In this document: positions 10,610 through 23,451 of the stretch, piece after piece
How the letters are laid out: each line of letters begins with the position of its first letter
How positions within the stretch are numbered: position 1 is the first letter of the stretch
Origin: Ophioceras dolichostomum
Lineage: Eukaryota > Ascomycota > Sordariomycetes > Magnaporthales > Ophioceraceae
DNA length: 64,000 nt
Direction of reading: 5' to 3'
NCBI GenBank assembly: GCA_003049485.1
Contig: PYST01000168.1
Location: forward strand, 22,171 to 86,170
The notes under the pieces: generated by a model
The model's database searches: none
The model's input: the letters and a program-made list of their open reading frames with translations, nothing else
Told to the model about the DNA's origin: nothing
Translations under genes and position numbers: made by a program

Positions 10610-11456
10610 GAAGAAGAGAAAGAAGAAGAGAAAGAAGAGAAAGAAGAAGAGAAAGAAGAGAAAGAAGAAGAGAAAGAAGAGAAAGAAGAAGAGAAAGAAG
10701 AGAAAGAAGAAGAGAAAGAAGAGAAAGAAGAAGAGAAAGAAGAGAAAGAAGAAGAGAAAGAAGAGAAAGAAGAAGAGAAAGAAGAGAAAGAAGAAGAGAA
10801 AGAAGAGAAAGAAGAAGAGAAAGAAGAGAAAGAAGAAGAGAAAGAAGAGAAAGAAGAAGAGAAAGAAGAGAAAGAAGAAGAGAAAGAAGAGAAAGAAGAA
10901 GAGAAAGAAGAGAAAGAAGAAGAGAAAGAAGAGAAAGAAGAAGAGAAAGAAGAGAAAGAAGAAGAGAAAGAAGAGAAAGAAGAAGAGAAAGAAGAGAAAG
11001 AAGAAGAGAAAGAAGAGAAAGAAGAAGAGAAAGAAGAGAAAGAAGAAGAGAAAGAAGAGAAAGAAGAAGAGAAAGAAGAGAAAGAAGAAGAGAAAGAAGA
11101 GAAAGAAGAAGAGAAAGAAGAGAAAGAAGAAGAGAAAGAAGAGAAAGAAGAAGAGAAAGAAGAGAAAGAAGAAGAGAAAGAAGAGAAAGAAGAAGAGAAA
11201 GAAGAGAAAGAAGAAGAGAAAGAAGAGAAAGAAGAAGAGAAAGAAGAGAAAGAAGAAGAGAAAGAAGAGAAAGAAGAAGAGAAAGAAGAGAAAGAAGAAG
11301 AGAAAGAAGAGAAAGAAGAAGAGAAAGAAGAGAAAGAAGAAGAGAAAGAAGAGAAAGAAGAAGAGAAAGAAGAGAAAGAAGAAGAGAAAGAAGAGAAAGA
11401 AGAAGAGAAAGAAGAGAAAGAAGAAGAGAAAGAAGAGAAAGAAGAAGAGAAGAAGG
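10610..11456 (+). repeat. 21-bp polypurine satellite, about 40 perfect tandem copies
   Basis: The unit is GAAGAAGAGAAA followed directly by GAAGAGAAA (21 bp). About 847 bp consist of this unit; rows printed 420 bp (20 units) apart are identical, so the array shows no internal divergence. Every base on the plus strand is a purine. All three plus frames stay open through it (for example repeats of EEEKEEK), but none has a start codon or gene context, so I do not call it coding. It sits 285 bp upstream of the DUF1275 start and 1.2 kb before the oxalate decarboxylase gene. The last unit degrades into AGAAGAAGG at 11448-11456. Confidence 0.97.
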
Positions 11457-12678
11457 TCTAGACTCTGGGGAAAGGGGCCGGCAGGTGAGCGATCCGCTCT
11501 GTTGGGGACGGAGCTCCCAGGAAATTTCCTCAGAAAGCGGGGAAGACTCTGACAGCTGCCGAAAGCTTTCCCATCTCGATTTTCGATGCGGAGCTTGTGA
11601 GGTGTTGGCGAAGACCGGCCTTGGCTGTGTTCATCTGGTCATGCGACCTAGGCTGCCAGGAAGCCTGGCAAAGGCCAAGAAAGTCGGTCTGCCATCGGGT
11701 AGGAAAGCCGTGGGAAATCCATGAGCCATTCTCCCCTTCCTCCATCCGCCGGTCAAGCAGATTTTTCATTGCGTTGCTCTGATATCCAGGTTCCGATGTT
11801 GCTGCATCATGATGCTGGAGTCTGTCAGGATGAGGGTTCAGGGTTTCAGCGTCCCAGCGGTTGCATTGCAGTTAGCACCGCCCCCTGAGTGTGTGGACAG
11901 GCGCTGGGGGATTGCAAACGGGTCTTGGCCGGCGAATTTCGGGCTTCTCTCGGGGAGACAGACCAAGGAGCTTTCGGGTTACTTACTGCAACAATGAGAC
12001 TTTGGAGAAGTGGTGCCAGTAAATGAGGGGTATTTTGCGCTGGCGAGGGAAACCCCAGCCCTGACGTGCGGGGGTTCAGGTCCTGTCTGAGGGACCCGAA
12101 CCGTAATTCTTCAGGTTTTTTCAGGGGTTGGTTCGACTCCGCTCGGCGCTCCTTCCAGGGCAACCGACCTAAACGGCGCATTAAGTGGACCTGGAAGCTC
12201 CCAGCCCTGAGCTGTGGGAAAAAGAGCTCCTCCTCCAAGGAAACTTCCCCAGCCCATTACGTGCTTGATTGCCAACGGTTCCTGACTGGAGCATTGAGAG
12301 GGTGGCGATATTATTGATAGAACGTGCCAGAGTACGAAGCATGCCATGCGTCCGCTGCACGACCATTTCCGTTTTGTGCAATGGGGCCGGACTGGCTTCC
12401 GAGCAATTTGCCTCTGCCTGGGTCGTAGTATCTTCCGTCAACCAGATCAAAGATAAGCCTGCTTGTCCCCCCATTGTCCAACTTTGTCCTAGCCAGAAAG
12501 ATGTAGGCCTGCTCGTCATTCTCTTTCACGAGCTTTTCCTCCCGCTCAGTCCAGCCGCAGCCCTTATCTTCACTCCATTTTCTATCAATTGCTGGCTAGA
12601 AACGCCCAAGATCACACACCCACCTGAAGGTTTCGCGCTCGTACTTGCTACACTAGCTAGGTCGTTCAGTTGTTCACA
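11457..12678. other. Unassigned sequence between satellite and oxalate decarboxylase gene
   Basis: No recognised gene. Both strands have several short overlapping open frames, the best looking being 12311-12529 on the minus strand (72 codons, containing AYIFLARTKLDNGG). The texture differs from the other spacers: frequent GGAAAGC/GGGAAA words and near-inverted GAGCTCC/GGAAACTTCC elements, perhaps the remains of an old mobile element. The last 400 bp include the promoter of the next gene. Confidence 0.4.
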
Positions 12679-14584
12679 ATGCACATCTCACGGCTCGTCC
12701 TCGGGGCGGCAGCCTCCTCCCTCTCCCTCAGCGGCGTCATACAGGCCACTCCGCACCGCGACAGCCCGCAGCAGCGGCTGGTCCAGGGCCTGGAGCTCCC
12801 CGACCAGTACTACACCTTCAACAAGAAGAAGACGCCGAGCCCCAGCAACGCCATCAGACTCGGCAGCAGCAGCGGCGGTACACCATATACTCCCGGCCAT
12901 CGCGACCCGCTCGACCGCGCGATCGACCCGGACAAAGAGGACCTCGACCCGCTGCCGTGGCGCAACGGGCTGGGCGCGTCGGTGCTGGGTCCGTGGAACA
13001 AAGAGCGCTCGCGGCAGAGCCCGGACCTCGTGCGGCCACCCAGCACCGACCACGGCAACATCGCCAACATGCGCTGGAGTTTCGCCGACTCGCACATTCG
13101 GATTGAGGTATGTACCTAGAGAGATAGCAGGTCCTCTCATATTAATGCTCGCACAAAACTGCGTCTTGAGGTAACTTATTCTCATCAAATGTGTTCCGAA
13201 CCAAAAACAAACAGGAAGGAGGTTGGACTCGTCAGACAACCGTGCGCGAGCTCGGCACCAGCGTCGAGCTGGCCAGCGTCAACATGAGACTCGGCCAGGG
13301 CGTCATCCGCGAGCTGCACTGGCACAAGGAGGCCGAGTGGGCGTACGTGCTGGACGGCGAGGTGCGCATCACGGGCATCGACTACGAGGGCGGCAACTTC
13401 ATCGACGACCTCAAGAAGGGCGACCTGTGGTACTTCCCGTCGGGCGTGCCCCATTCGCTCCAGGGCCTCAGCGAGAACGGCACCGAGTTCCTGCTGGTGT
13501 TCGACGATGGCCGGTTTTCGGAGGAGTCGACCTTTATCTTGACCGACTGGCTTGGTAAGTTCAGTTTTTTTTTGCTTTTCCGTTCCGATCCGTTGTCTCC
13601 GTTTGTGTCTTTTGTTTGGTCCAGCAATGCATTCCACCCCACGCTTCGCCGTTATCTTTTCGAAACTCGGTTGGTGGCTTGGTGGCTTCCTCGCTTGGGC
13701 TTACACCGCATCGATTGTCCCACCACACAATCATCATCATCATCAATCACGATACCTTCCGCTCCCTGCGAGTTCCCGCGTGGCGCTGAGTAACATCGCA
13801 CAAATGACGCTCCTCCGTTGAAAACGCATACTGATTGGGCAACAACCGACAAACAACAGCGCACACTCCTAAATCGGTCATCAGCAAGAATTTCCACCTC
13901 GCGCCCGAGATCTTCGACCACCTGCCCAAGGGCGAGAAGTACATCTTCCAGGGCACGAACCCGGGCTCGATCGACGACGAGCGCCCGCGCGGCAACAATG
14001 TCAAGAAGTCTAAGCACAAGTTCAGCCACAAGATGTTGGACCAGGAGCCGCTCGTGACCTCCGGCGGCGAGGTCCGCATCGCAGACTCCAAGAACTTCCC
14101 CATCTCCACCACCATCGCGGCCGCGCACGCCATCATCGAGCCCGGCGCCATCCGCGAGATGCACTGGCACCCCAACGCGGACGAGTGGTCGTTCTTCATC
14201 CGGGGCAAGGCGCGCGTCACCATCTTCGCGTCCGAGGGCACGGCCCGCACGTTCAACTACCAGCCCGGGGACGTCGGCATCGTGCCCCGGAACATGGGGC
14301 ACTTCGTCGAGAACATCGGCGACGAGCCCCTCGAGATGCTCGAGGTCTTCAAGGCGGACGAGTTCAGGGACTTCTCGCTGTTCCAGTGGATGGGCGAGTC
14401 GCCGCAGCGCATGGTCATCGACCACCTGTTCGCCGAGGACCCCGAGGCCGGGGAGAAGTTCTGGCAGGAGGTGGCGAACCCGAAGAAGGACCCCATCACG
14501 AAGTCGGATGTCAAGTTCGATGAATATGATGACCGCCAGCAGTCCACTTCACAGCAGGAGGAAGAGGAGATCTCTGAGCTGTGA
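12679..14584 (+). CDS. Bicupin oxalate decarboxylase, secreted
   Basis: Mn-dependent enzyme converting oxalate to formate and CO2, so it removes oxalic acid and raises pH. Three exons (12679-13107, 13215-13554, 13860-14584) give 497 aa. The ATG at 12679 opens a signal peptide (hydrophobic core LVLGAAASSLSLSGVIQA). Cupin 1 shows ligands H178, H180 and E184 in HWHKEAEW, plus H223 in VPHS. Cupin 2 shows H358, H360 and E365 in HWHPNADEW, plus H404 in MGHFVEN. The active-site lid that is SENS in bacterial OxdC reads SEES (245-248), with the catalytic Glu (E246) kept. The tail is acidic with Gln/Glu runs. The second intron, 305 bp, is long for such a gene and contains an ATC run. The fold is certain; decarboxylase is favoured over oxidase by the retained lid Glu. 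Confidence 0.92.
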
Positions 14585-17500
14585 GGGGAGGGAAGCTGTA
14601 GCTACGGATTGATGGACTCAGGAGGGCGGAGAAAAAGAGACTGCTTCACAATTTTCCTATGTTCACCATTGTAACTACGTATGGGATACTCCCTGTTTCC
14701 TGTCCTTTTCTTTTCGGTCCTATTTTGCCTTATCAAGTAAATAAGTGCCTCATCTTCGTTTGGAATCTCAGTTATAGTCTGCGTCTGCAAGGGACAACAG
14801 ACGACTGATTTGGTCTGATGGGAAGAAAATTGATCCGTCTACAATTCGTTGCTACGGGCCGTCATGAGTCATCAGGACGTATCGAATAAGGCAGAGCCGT
14901 CCATATCTAGCCAGCATATCCCAACCTACACCGCCGTTCTTACGCTGTTCTGGTCGATCTATCTGCAACAGCGCTCGGTTGTTCCCTAAGTTCTGCTGGC
15001 CCCTGACTGAGCCGACTGCTTCTGGTGACTGCTTATGTCAGTCCGTTTGGTGCCCACCGCCTGTGCCTACCTAGGTAGCCATTTTCATCCTGCCCCCCTG
15101 ATGTCGTGCCAAAGTATCTGCACAATTGTACATAGGGTGGCAGCAAGCAAGCATGGAAGCCCTGTGGTGTCGAACTGAGTTGGTAGAAAGCGTTCTCAAA
15201 GCCGTCGGATTCGATGCCGTTCGATTCCAATAACTATCTACCTCGTGTTCATTCCTTCCCGAAAACCGTTCTTCTCTAGGTACCCAGGGATCCCAGTCTT
15301 CGCCAGACAGCCAGGTCTAGGCCCCTTCCCAGAAACGGCCGACAAATGTCCCGACGACGTTTGAGACTTGAAGAGCCGGGGGCACTGGTGGGTGGGCCTC
15401 GACATTACCCCGCAGCGAGCCAGCCAATTCGAGCGACAAGCATCTGCGTGCTCGCCTCTCCTCGGCTGACATGTCTATGGATAGCAACCCCCTGAAAGGG
15501 GTTCCTCTCCGATGGCTTCATCACGAGAAGAAGAGGGGGCGGGCTGGGACTCGTCGGGTCGTTGAGGAAGCAAGATCCTTGGAAAGAATGCATTATGCAT
15601 ATGTAGGGGAAACTTTTTGGAATTTGCGAGAGGGATCGAGCGTGTTCAAGAAACATTCCTTGGTCTGGTCTCGATCATCCTGAGCTACTACTTGGAGCAT
15701 CAATAATAGCTTGAGCTAAGGGTGGTTCGGAAGTCTGCCAGGGTTCGGCGAAGTGTCGGAGGGGGTGTACCGGCCAATGTCGGCATTCAGGGGTGTGTGT
15801 CGTCGTCAATAGGGAGGTGAGGTGGGTGTGAAGAGAGGCTGGGCAAGTTGGGTCATCATGAATCTGTTTGCTAGAATGAACAAAAGGGTGGCCTGGAGGA
15901 AAACGAGAAGTGGAAAGAGCGGGTTTTCGCCGAGGCTAGTCACATCCGCAATATCGCTTGGGAGGTTCTCCTTGGTGTGTTGAACAACAGTTCCTTGTGC
16001 AACTGCAGATGCTAACTTTGCTCATGTGCCTGCCCCCTCCACCCGAGTCACCACCGTCTACCCGCCGCGACTCAGCCCATTTCATATCGTTTAATCTTCA
16101 ATTTCGTTCGACCAACCACTCCTCAGTCCCAAGATGCAAGTTTTTGATGAAAACAGACATGCGCAGCAAGGCGCCAGCAACAGGGCGTTTCTTTTGCTGG
16201 CTGACTTTCTTGTGGATACCGGTAGATCGCCGAGTGACCACCGAGAACGCGGGGGAGGGGAAGAACAGGGTGTGCACGGTTGGGGTAGGAGTGCAGCCAA
16301 GATAAGCCAAGAATAACGGTCGACGACAGCCAAACGATCTCGGGAAGGTGGGAAGGGTTGAGTGGAGATGAAAGGAGCGAACTGACGACGCACCTTGGTG
16401 AGACGGAGGACAAGAAAAGGAATTGTTGAGAATGAGGTCGTGAAGAAAAGTGAGAGCGAGGAAGGCAGGGCAGGAGGCAGGCAGGGAGGCAGAGTGGAGG
16501 ATGGGATAGCCACCGTGCGGGGTCAACTTGACATTTGAACGGATGCGCGTCCTCGACCGGTGCAGTCATCCATCTCTGTACCAAGCTTGCGTTATCATTT
16601 TCCACAAACGACAGAACATCAATGCTCCCCACCAATGAACGCTCCCGCTTGTGCCGTCTTGGCTAGTTCACGGCCGAGAGGCTCTTTTGGACTTGGCTCT
16701 CTTGGCTACGGGCGCCATGGCTCTTCACGTGATGACCGAGGGTGTTGAGTGGTACGTACGTGTAGGTAGTCACACACCACCACCACCCATTTTCGCGAAG
16801 AGCCAAGCGAGGCGCCATAAGCAGGCTGCGGACCCGTACCGTTGCTGGTTCGCTTTGTTCGGCGTCTCCGAGATATCTCCTTGCTTGCGGAGGTGCTCGG
16901 TGCTCCAGGATGTTCACTGACGGATGATGGATCATAGACGGAGTGCAAAAAGGCTTGGACATGATAACAGCTGAAAACGACCCCTGAGAGCTTGGAAGAA
17001 CCCATGATGGCCGGCCAGGTGCTGTTGCTTGCCAAGCTGGAGAGAACAGGGCGGTCAGAGGGTTGACTCGGAGCTTCTCAGCTAAGCCACTTTCAAACAA
17101 GGAGACTGTCACCTGGACTCGACCAACGAGTGGCGAGAACAGCCGTCCGAAAGCAATTTTTTTCTCAAGGAATGGTGATCATAGACCACGGAATATTGAA
17201 ACGAGTAGCTTCACACCGAGTAATTTTCAACTCTATTCTATAGTATGTACTCCACCAACACAAACCAGCTCAGGGTTGTTCCACCTCTTCACATGGGTCT
17301 AGGTGGAAAGAAATGGTGGTCCAATTCCGAGCTGTGGATCTTTTCGGAGCAGAACCCGCTTTCCTATCTCCCGCCGCTCGCCCGGCATAGTCGTCCTCAA
17401 CAAAAAGAACTTGAGAATTGTATGCCTGGATCCGCAGTCCCGAGCTTGCCCGAGTTTCCGGGTTCTGCTCGTTCCCCGTTTGAAAAAAAATCAAAAGTCG

Positions 17501-20500
17501 TGCGAGATATCATGATAATATAAGGGGCTGGCATGGCAGCTGGGACGACTCATGTTAGATATGGGATCAAGTATATTAAGGAGCCGTCTCAGCCTCCTCC
17601 GCGAAGACGACGAATCCTCGACGAACACCAACAGCAGCAACGACTCGAACGACTTAACGGCGGCATTTTTTATGCCTCAGGCGAGACTCAGAGCCTGTAG
17701 AGCTAAAAGTGCGACGAGATGGCCGCGATGCCCTGGCTTGAGAGGCTTCCCAATCTGTGGATTTGCGCCGATCTGCACGCCTGCCTTCCCTCGACGGCTT
17801 GGCCAGCAAATGGAGAAAGAGGGGACTACAGGCCGTATGAAGCTTCCGAAAGAGGTGGACTTGCAGGAAGGGTATCACAGGAGAAGGGAGCACGGGATCG
17901 AGGACAGCTACAGGGACTGGTCAGGCCCATGCATGCTGCTGGTGTCCCGTTCAAGTTAACTCACTTCTCAACGCTCTCCATCGGCATCGACTCTGTCACC
18001 GGAATACCTCGACATCCGAATCCTGCCTGCCCCCAACCCGATCACACAATACGAGGCGGGTCGATATTGGAACAACCTACAGCAGCAGCCCTCCAGGACT
18101 CCGTGGTGGCGAAAGAGAGGTAGGTGGGCTGCCCGGCTGGCGAGGAAAGCCTTGGCTTGAATGTCTTCTCTTCTTCCCTCACGGCAGTCACTCGGAACAC
18201 TCGCAAGTCAGATGGTCGCCTTTGGGACCGTCAGCTACCCGTTATCGCAGCCTATATGCCCTCAGGACTGCCGAGACACCTCCAGTCTCTGTCCGTGTTG
18301 GCTTTTCGTCTATCTCGCCTCAGATAAAGTCTTGCTGGCTCCTGAGACGCTTCAAAGTGTGTCATCCTATAGCACATAGCCGTCCTACCTTCAAGGATAG
18401 AGGCAGTCTTTGAATCTAAAAGTCCATGATCAAGAACTCGGCTTGCTGGCTTGCTCTCCTCGGCCTTGTTGTCTCCAGGTAAACGCGGCTTGCTCGCTTC
18501 GACGGCGATGGTGGCAAATTTCTCAGCCCCGTCTAAGTGGCGACGTCTTCCAAATCCATCTCGTTTCTGTCTCTCTGCATTTCTCTTACCCCGTGTCCCC
18601 GCTCTACATCCAATATGTGCTCATCTCACCAATCTTATCCATAATTAGGTAGTGACTTACAACCCTCCATTCTCTGTCGCACTTCGGTTCATCTCCAGCA
18701 CGGCGCCGGTGACCTTCCCTTCTCCTATATCCCACGCAGGCAAACAGGCAAGTCGGCGCTGTGAGCCGTTGCAAGCCATTCAGCTCCACCAGACGGATGG
18801 ACGTGTGACCCCGTGCCCAGACCAAATCAGGATGACACAAGGTCGCATCTTTCGCAACAAGGACGGGATCACGCGTCGGTCCCCTATCAGGGAAGGCATT
18901 GCCGCCAGCATGCACAGCGTGGCAGTCACCCAGTCTCCGGAGTGCCAACATGCAAGGATGCCACTTGCGTTATCACTAAACTAGTCAATGGCAAGGTCCC
19001 ATTCAACGTCGTCGATCGACCATCCAAGTCCAAAGTAGAAACAAAGGAGGTGGGGAGGGGGGCGACGACGGAAATAGTGGGGGATCCCCTGCCCACGCCC
19101 ATGCCCACCTCTTATGCGGGCAGTTTGGCTGTCAAGCTTCCCCGCATCCCCCCTCCCCCCAGACTTGGCTCTCGAGTGAGGTGCTGTTTTGCTCTTGGGT
19201 GCTTACGATGTGAGCGGCAAAACCGATATCAAGCGTGGATATCAAAGTCGAGGGCGGGTCTTGACTGGGCTTCATCATCATCATCAGCAAGCTTAACACC
19301 GAATGAAGTAACGCGCAGAATTTATCGAATTATCGTCCAAAAAACAAAGTTGTTCCTTTCCTCCTATCCTTGTCATGCCTCCCTCGGACGTATTGCACAT
19401 CCATCAATATGTCAAGGCGCATCTCCCACCTTTTTTGCTCCTGTATTACGGGCACATCCCTGTCGGACAAACTGCCCTCTTGTTCCCCCCCTCGGTAGGT
19501 GATTTCCTAACCCAGGTCCAACCCCGCACTTTGCACTCACATTTGTTTCTACGTTGTAAACCTGCTCCCCTCCCCTCGCAAACCGGCACTAAGCCCAGGA
19601 TGGGAACCGCTCGTCCAAATACCCCTGCCATGCATCGAGTAATCCCTTATATCGTCCTCTCAGCTTCATCGGCCCTACACCATCCCGGTCACAAGCGGAA
19701 TCATTGGCCAGCATCGGTTAGCGGAAGGTTGGATCCGGGACACCGACAATTTGCTGAACTCCCGCCGTACAGACGTTCGCTGTGGCTGGTGAAACCCTTC
19801 AGCGACCAAGATTCCAGTCAGTTAGACACAGGAAGGTAGAAACAGGTAGGTCCTGAGTAGCAGGTCTGCTGGATGGAACACGCAGGTAAGCTATCCTGAC
19901 CACCGTCGCACATGTACTACCCGGTCCTACCACTACAGGTAGGTACACAGACACCATACTAACCAAAACATCAGCACAGTTTGCGCTGATCTTTTTTTTC
20001 GGAATCACCAACCTTCCGTCCCACGCCCACCCTCCATCCGGCGCGTCCTGCCTCCTTGCTTGCCCAGGGTTGCCCCTCACCACCCCTCCAAAAAAGAACG
20101 GCTCTTCTCACAACCCTCGACGTGGGAAGGAACACTGACACTTGCTACCCTCCTGCCCGACTCGACATTGGACATACGTGAGGCACACATGCCGAGCAGG
20201 CTCCGCTCCGGGAGGGGGTTCGGGGATGGATGGATGATGGATGGCGCAGCCAGGTCAATGGTTTGGAATATGTTGGCTAGGAGGAGTGCAGTTCTGGTCC
20301 CTTGCTCGAGGGGAACGGAGGTAAGAATGTTGAGGGGAAATGCTTTCCTCTGCCCGCGTGCCTACACCACTGCCCCTGGGTATTAGCCAGATCTGGCCCA
20401 GTGCGAATCAATAATGATGATGACCACCTGAAGGAAATATACCTAGGTAGATAGACCGGCAGTGCAGCGCAGTCCATGCATCTCCCCTCCTTTCCTCTCC

Positions 20501-21183
20501 TTTAACCACCATGTCGCCTTGGGTCGGGGTAATGATGCTAGGGACGAGGAGGCACTGGATTTTCCATTCTAGCACGGCTGCATAGCAGCGCACATCGAGC
20601 TACGGACACGCCTCTTCCATCTTACATAGTGCCCCTTTTTTTATCGACGAGTATTCTGGATACAAAAGCGTGAACCGCATCCCCTTCCCATTTTCAGTCC
20701 CCCTTACTTTTTTCCAAATCCTCACCCTCCCTCCCGTTTATCTCACAGCTTCGCCGTTTTTTCTTGGCTGAAAAGCGGCGATACCGGCTGGCGCGGGGTG
20801 ATCATCATTTTTGTCCCTCACTCTCTGATGCGTTCGGATGAGTGATCCTCCCGCATACTGCTTACCTTATCTGCGATCTCTCTCATCACTCCTGGCCTCC
20901 TTTTGCTAGTACTACTTGCTGCCCACCCCGTTTTATGCAACCACCCACATACCTTGCGGCCTGTACCCTCCCGTGTGGCACTTCGCCTCACTGGAAGAAA
21001 GGGCGGTATTAGTGGCCCAGAAAGGAAATCATCACTCACACTGATATCTTGACAGGAACCCCTCCTCCACATCCCATTCATCACTTTCTCCCCTATTGAT
21101 CACATCCTCTCCTCTTCAGAGAGAACACCCGCATACACAACATACACACACATACACACAGACCGCCAAGCAACCCAGCCAAG
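14585..21183. other. Long region with no supported gene (6.6 kb)
   Basis: Many short open frames on both strands, none with recognisable domains, consistent codon usage or splice-linked partners. Contains TAGGTACC-like words (for example 15068-15077, 15277-15290, 20438-20450) and CT-rich tracts. The last 100 bases before 21184 are CA-rich and free of ATG, fitting the leader of the sulfate permease. Non-coding RNAs or small multi-exon secreted proteins could be missed. Confidence 0.5.
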
Positions 21184-23451
21184 ATGCGGATGCCATCCGT
21201 ATCAACAGCCACGGATGCGGTCAAGGAGTCCCTCCGGACGGACTCGACCTGGCGTCGCGTGGGCCGCCTGACCAAGAAAGGGGCGAAGGCCCTCCCCGAG
21301 GCGTCTCTCCAGTACGCGCTCGACAAGGCGCCCATCATCGGCTGGCTCCCCCGCTACAACTGGCGCTGGCTGGCCAACGATGTCATCGCGGGGCTGACCT
21401 TAGGCCTGATGCTCATTCCCCAGGGTCTGTCGTACGCCCGCATCGCCACGATCCCCGTTGAGTACGGCCTCATGTCCAGCTGGCTTCCCGCGGCGATCTA
21501 TGCCGTGATGGGGACTACTAAGGGTGAGTGAGACGGACATATCTCTATCTCAACCTCCATCTCCATCAAGCTCGCCCATCATCAATACCTTCGGTACTGG
21601 GCTAGACTGTGCCTGTATCTTCTGCTAACACCTTTTTCCAAACGCTCAAAAACAGATCTCTCTACCGGTCCTACCTCGCTCATCGGCCTCCTTACCTCCG
21701 AGGGCGTCGAAGCCTTCCAAGAGGAATACACCCCCTCCCAGATCGCCTCGGCCATGGCCTTCTGGATGGGCATCTACGGCATGGTCCTCGGCTTCCTCAA
21801 GCTCGGCTTCCTCCTCGAGTTCGTGTCCCTGCCCATCCTCAGCGGCTTCATTACCGCCGTGGCTATCACCATCATCCTCAACCAGATGGGCTCCCTCCTC
21901 GGCGAGAAGAACATCGGCGACGGCGCCGCGCAGCAGATCCACGACATCTTCAGCAAGCTGCCCCAGGCGAACGGCTACGCCTGCGCCATCGGCTTCACCG
22001 GCATCCTGTTCCTGACCATCCTCGAGAAGACCGGCAAGCGGTGGGGCAGCAAGAACAGGGTCATCTGGTTCCTGTCCATCACCCGCGCGTTCTTGACGCT
22101 GGTCCTGTTCACGGGCGTCGGCTACGCCGTCAACAAGGACCGCAAGGCGAGCGCGTACCTGTTCGAGGTCGTGCAAGTAAAAGCCAACGGCCAGGAGCCG
22201 CCCAAGATGCCGCCCCCGGACCTGATCTCCAAGGTGGCGACCCGCAGCATCGCGCTGTTCGTGGCGGCCGCCGTCGAGCACAGCGCCATCGCGCGCGCTT
22301 TCGGCGTCAAGAACGACTACGTGCCGGACCAGTCCCAGGAGCTGTGCTACTTCGGCGTCACCAACTTCGCCAACAGCTTCTTCCACGCCATGGGCGTCGG
22401 CGGCGCCATGTCCCGCACGTCGGTCAACTCGCAGTGCAACGTCAAGTCCCCGCTCTCCGGGCTCGTCACGACGGCCGTCGTGCTGATCAGCATCTTCTAC
22501 CTCGTCGGCACGCTGTACTGGATCCCCAAGGCCACCCTCGCCGCCATCATCATCACTGCCGTCTGGCCCCTGATCCACCCCCCGTCCCACTTCTACCACT
22601 ACTGGCGCACCTCCCTCGCGGACTGGATCTCGTCCATGCTCGCGTTCTGGATCTCCCTTTTTGTTTCGACCGAGATGGGCATCGCCGTCTCCGTCGGCTT
22701 CAACATCGTCTACTGCGTGCTCCGCCAGGTTTTCGCCCGCGTCAACGCCTCCACCCGCCCCCCGCAGTCCGAGCTCGCGCTCGCGATCGAGGCGTCCCGC
22801 GGCCAGCTCCCGGACCCGGACGCGCTGCCGCGCGACACGCACATCTTCCGCTTCCGCGACAACTTCTTCTTCCCCAACTCGTACGCTATGACCACCGCCA
22901 TCCTCGACAGCGTCCAGACGCATCACGCCCCGGCCTACATGGGCGCGCACGGCCCCGAGACCAAGGAGCGCAACTGGTCCGTCGTGGCCGAGAAACGCAT
23001 CGCGCGTCTGCGCCGTCGCGCCGGCGTCGCGGACGCGAGCTCCCTGCCGCCGCTGGGGCTGGTGGTGCTCGACTTCGGACGCGTGAACCACGCCGACAGC
23101 ACGGCGGTCACGCACCTGAAGAACCTGCACAAGGAGATCCTTAGGTACGGCGGGAAGCACGTCGAGATGCGCTTCGTGAGCATGACCGACTACGTGCGCG
23201 AGCGGTTCGAGCGCTTCGGGTGGAGGGTCGTGGACGCGGACTACGTTGCGCTCGACGACAAGGACGAGGCGGCCGTCACGCGGCTGTACCCTTCCGTGGT
23301 GGTCGCTGTGGTGGCGCCGAGGACGCGCGAGGTCGTCGAGGGCACGGGGCTTGGGAGGGTCGACACTGTCGATGAAGAGAAGGCGCGCGCGGTGCATGCG
23401 GAGAGGTCGAGCTCGCACGATGAGAAGACGAGCGCTGATAGCAAGGTCTGA
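21184..23451 (+). CDS. SulP-family sulfate permease with STAS domain
   Basis: High-affinity sulfate:proton symporter of the plasma membrane, like Neurospora CYS-14 and yeast SUL1/SUL2; it feeds sulfate assimilation. Two exons, 21184-21523 and 21656-23451 (132-bp intron), give 711 aa. The ATG lies in a good context (AGCCAAGATG). Membrane domain marks: DVIAGLTLGLMLIPQGLSYA, then DLSTGPTSLIGLL across the splice, LEFVSLPILSGFITAVAITI, and MGVGGAMSRTSVNSQ. The C-terminal third is a STAS domain, from HIFRFRDNFFFPNS to LVVLDFGRVNHADSTAVTHL and the helix around YVRERFERFGW. Third codon positions are nearly all C or G, as in strongly expressed fungal genes. Sulfate rather than another anion is an inference from family resemblance. 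Confidence 0.92.

Noticed and set aside
10610..11456. CRISPR-like array or a repeat protein gene
   Set aside because: There are no spacers between units, the repeats abut directly, and fungi do not have CRISPR arrays. All frames are open simply because the purine unit is a multiple of three; no ATG is present.
12120..12160. tRNA-like T-arm (GGTTCGACTCC)
   Set aside because: The stem does not pair properly and no matching acceptor, D or anticodon arms were found.
13652..14425. 257-codon minus frame over the oxalate decarboxylase
   Set aside because: Shadow of cupin 2 coding sequence on the other strand.
21646..23418. 590-codon open frame on the minus strand
   Set aside because: Antisense shadow of the sulfate permease exon caused by strong G/C third positions; the plus frame has the conserved motifs.
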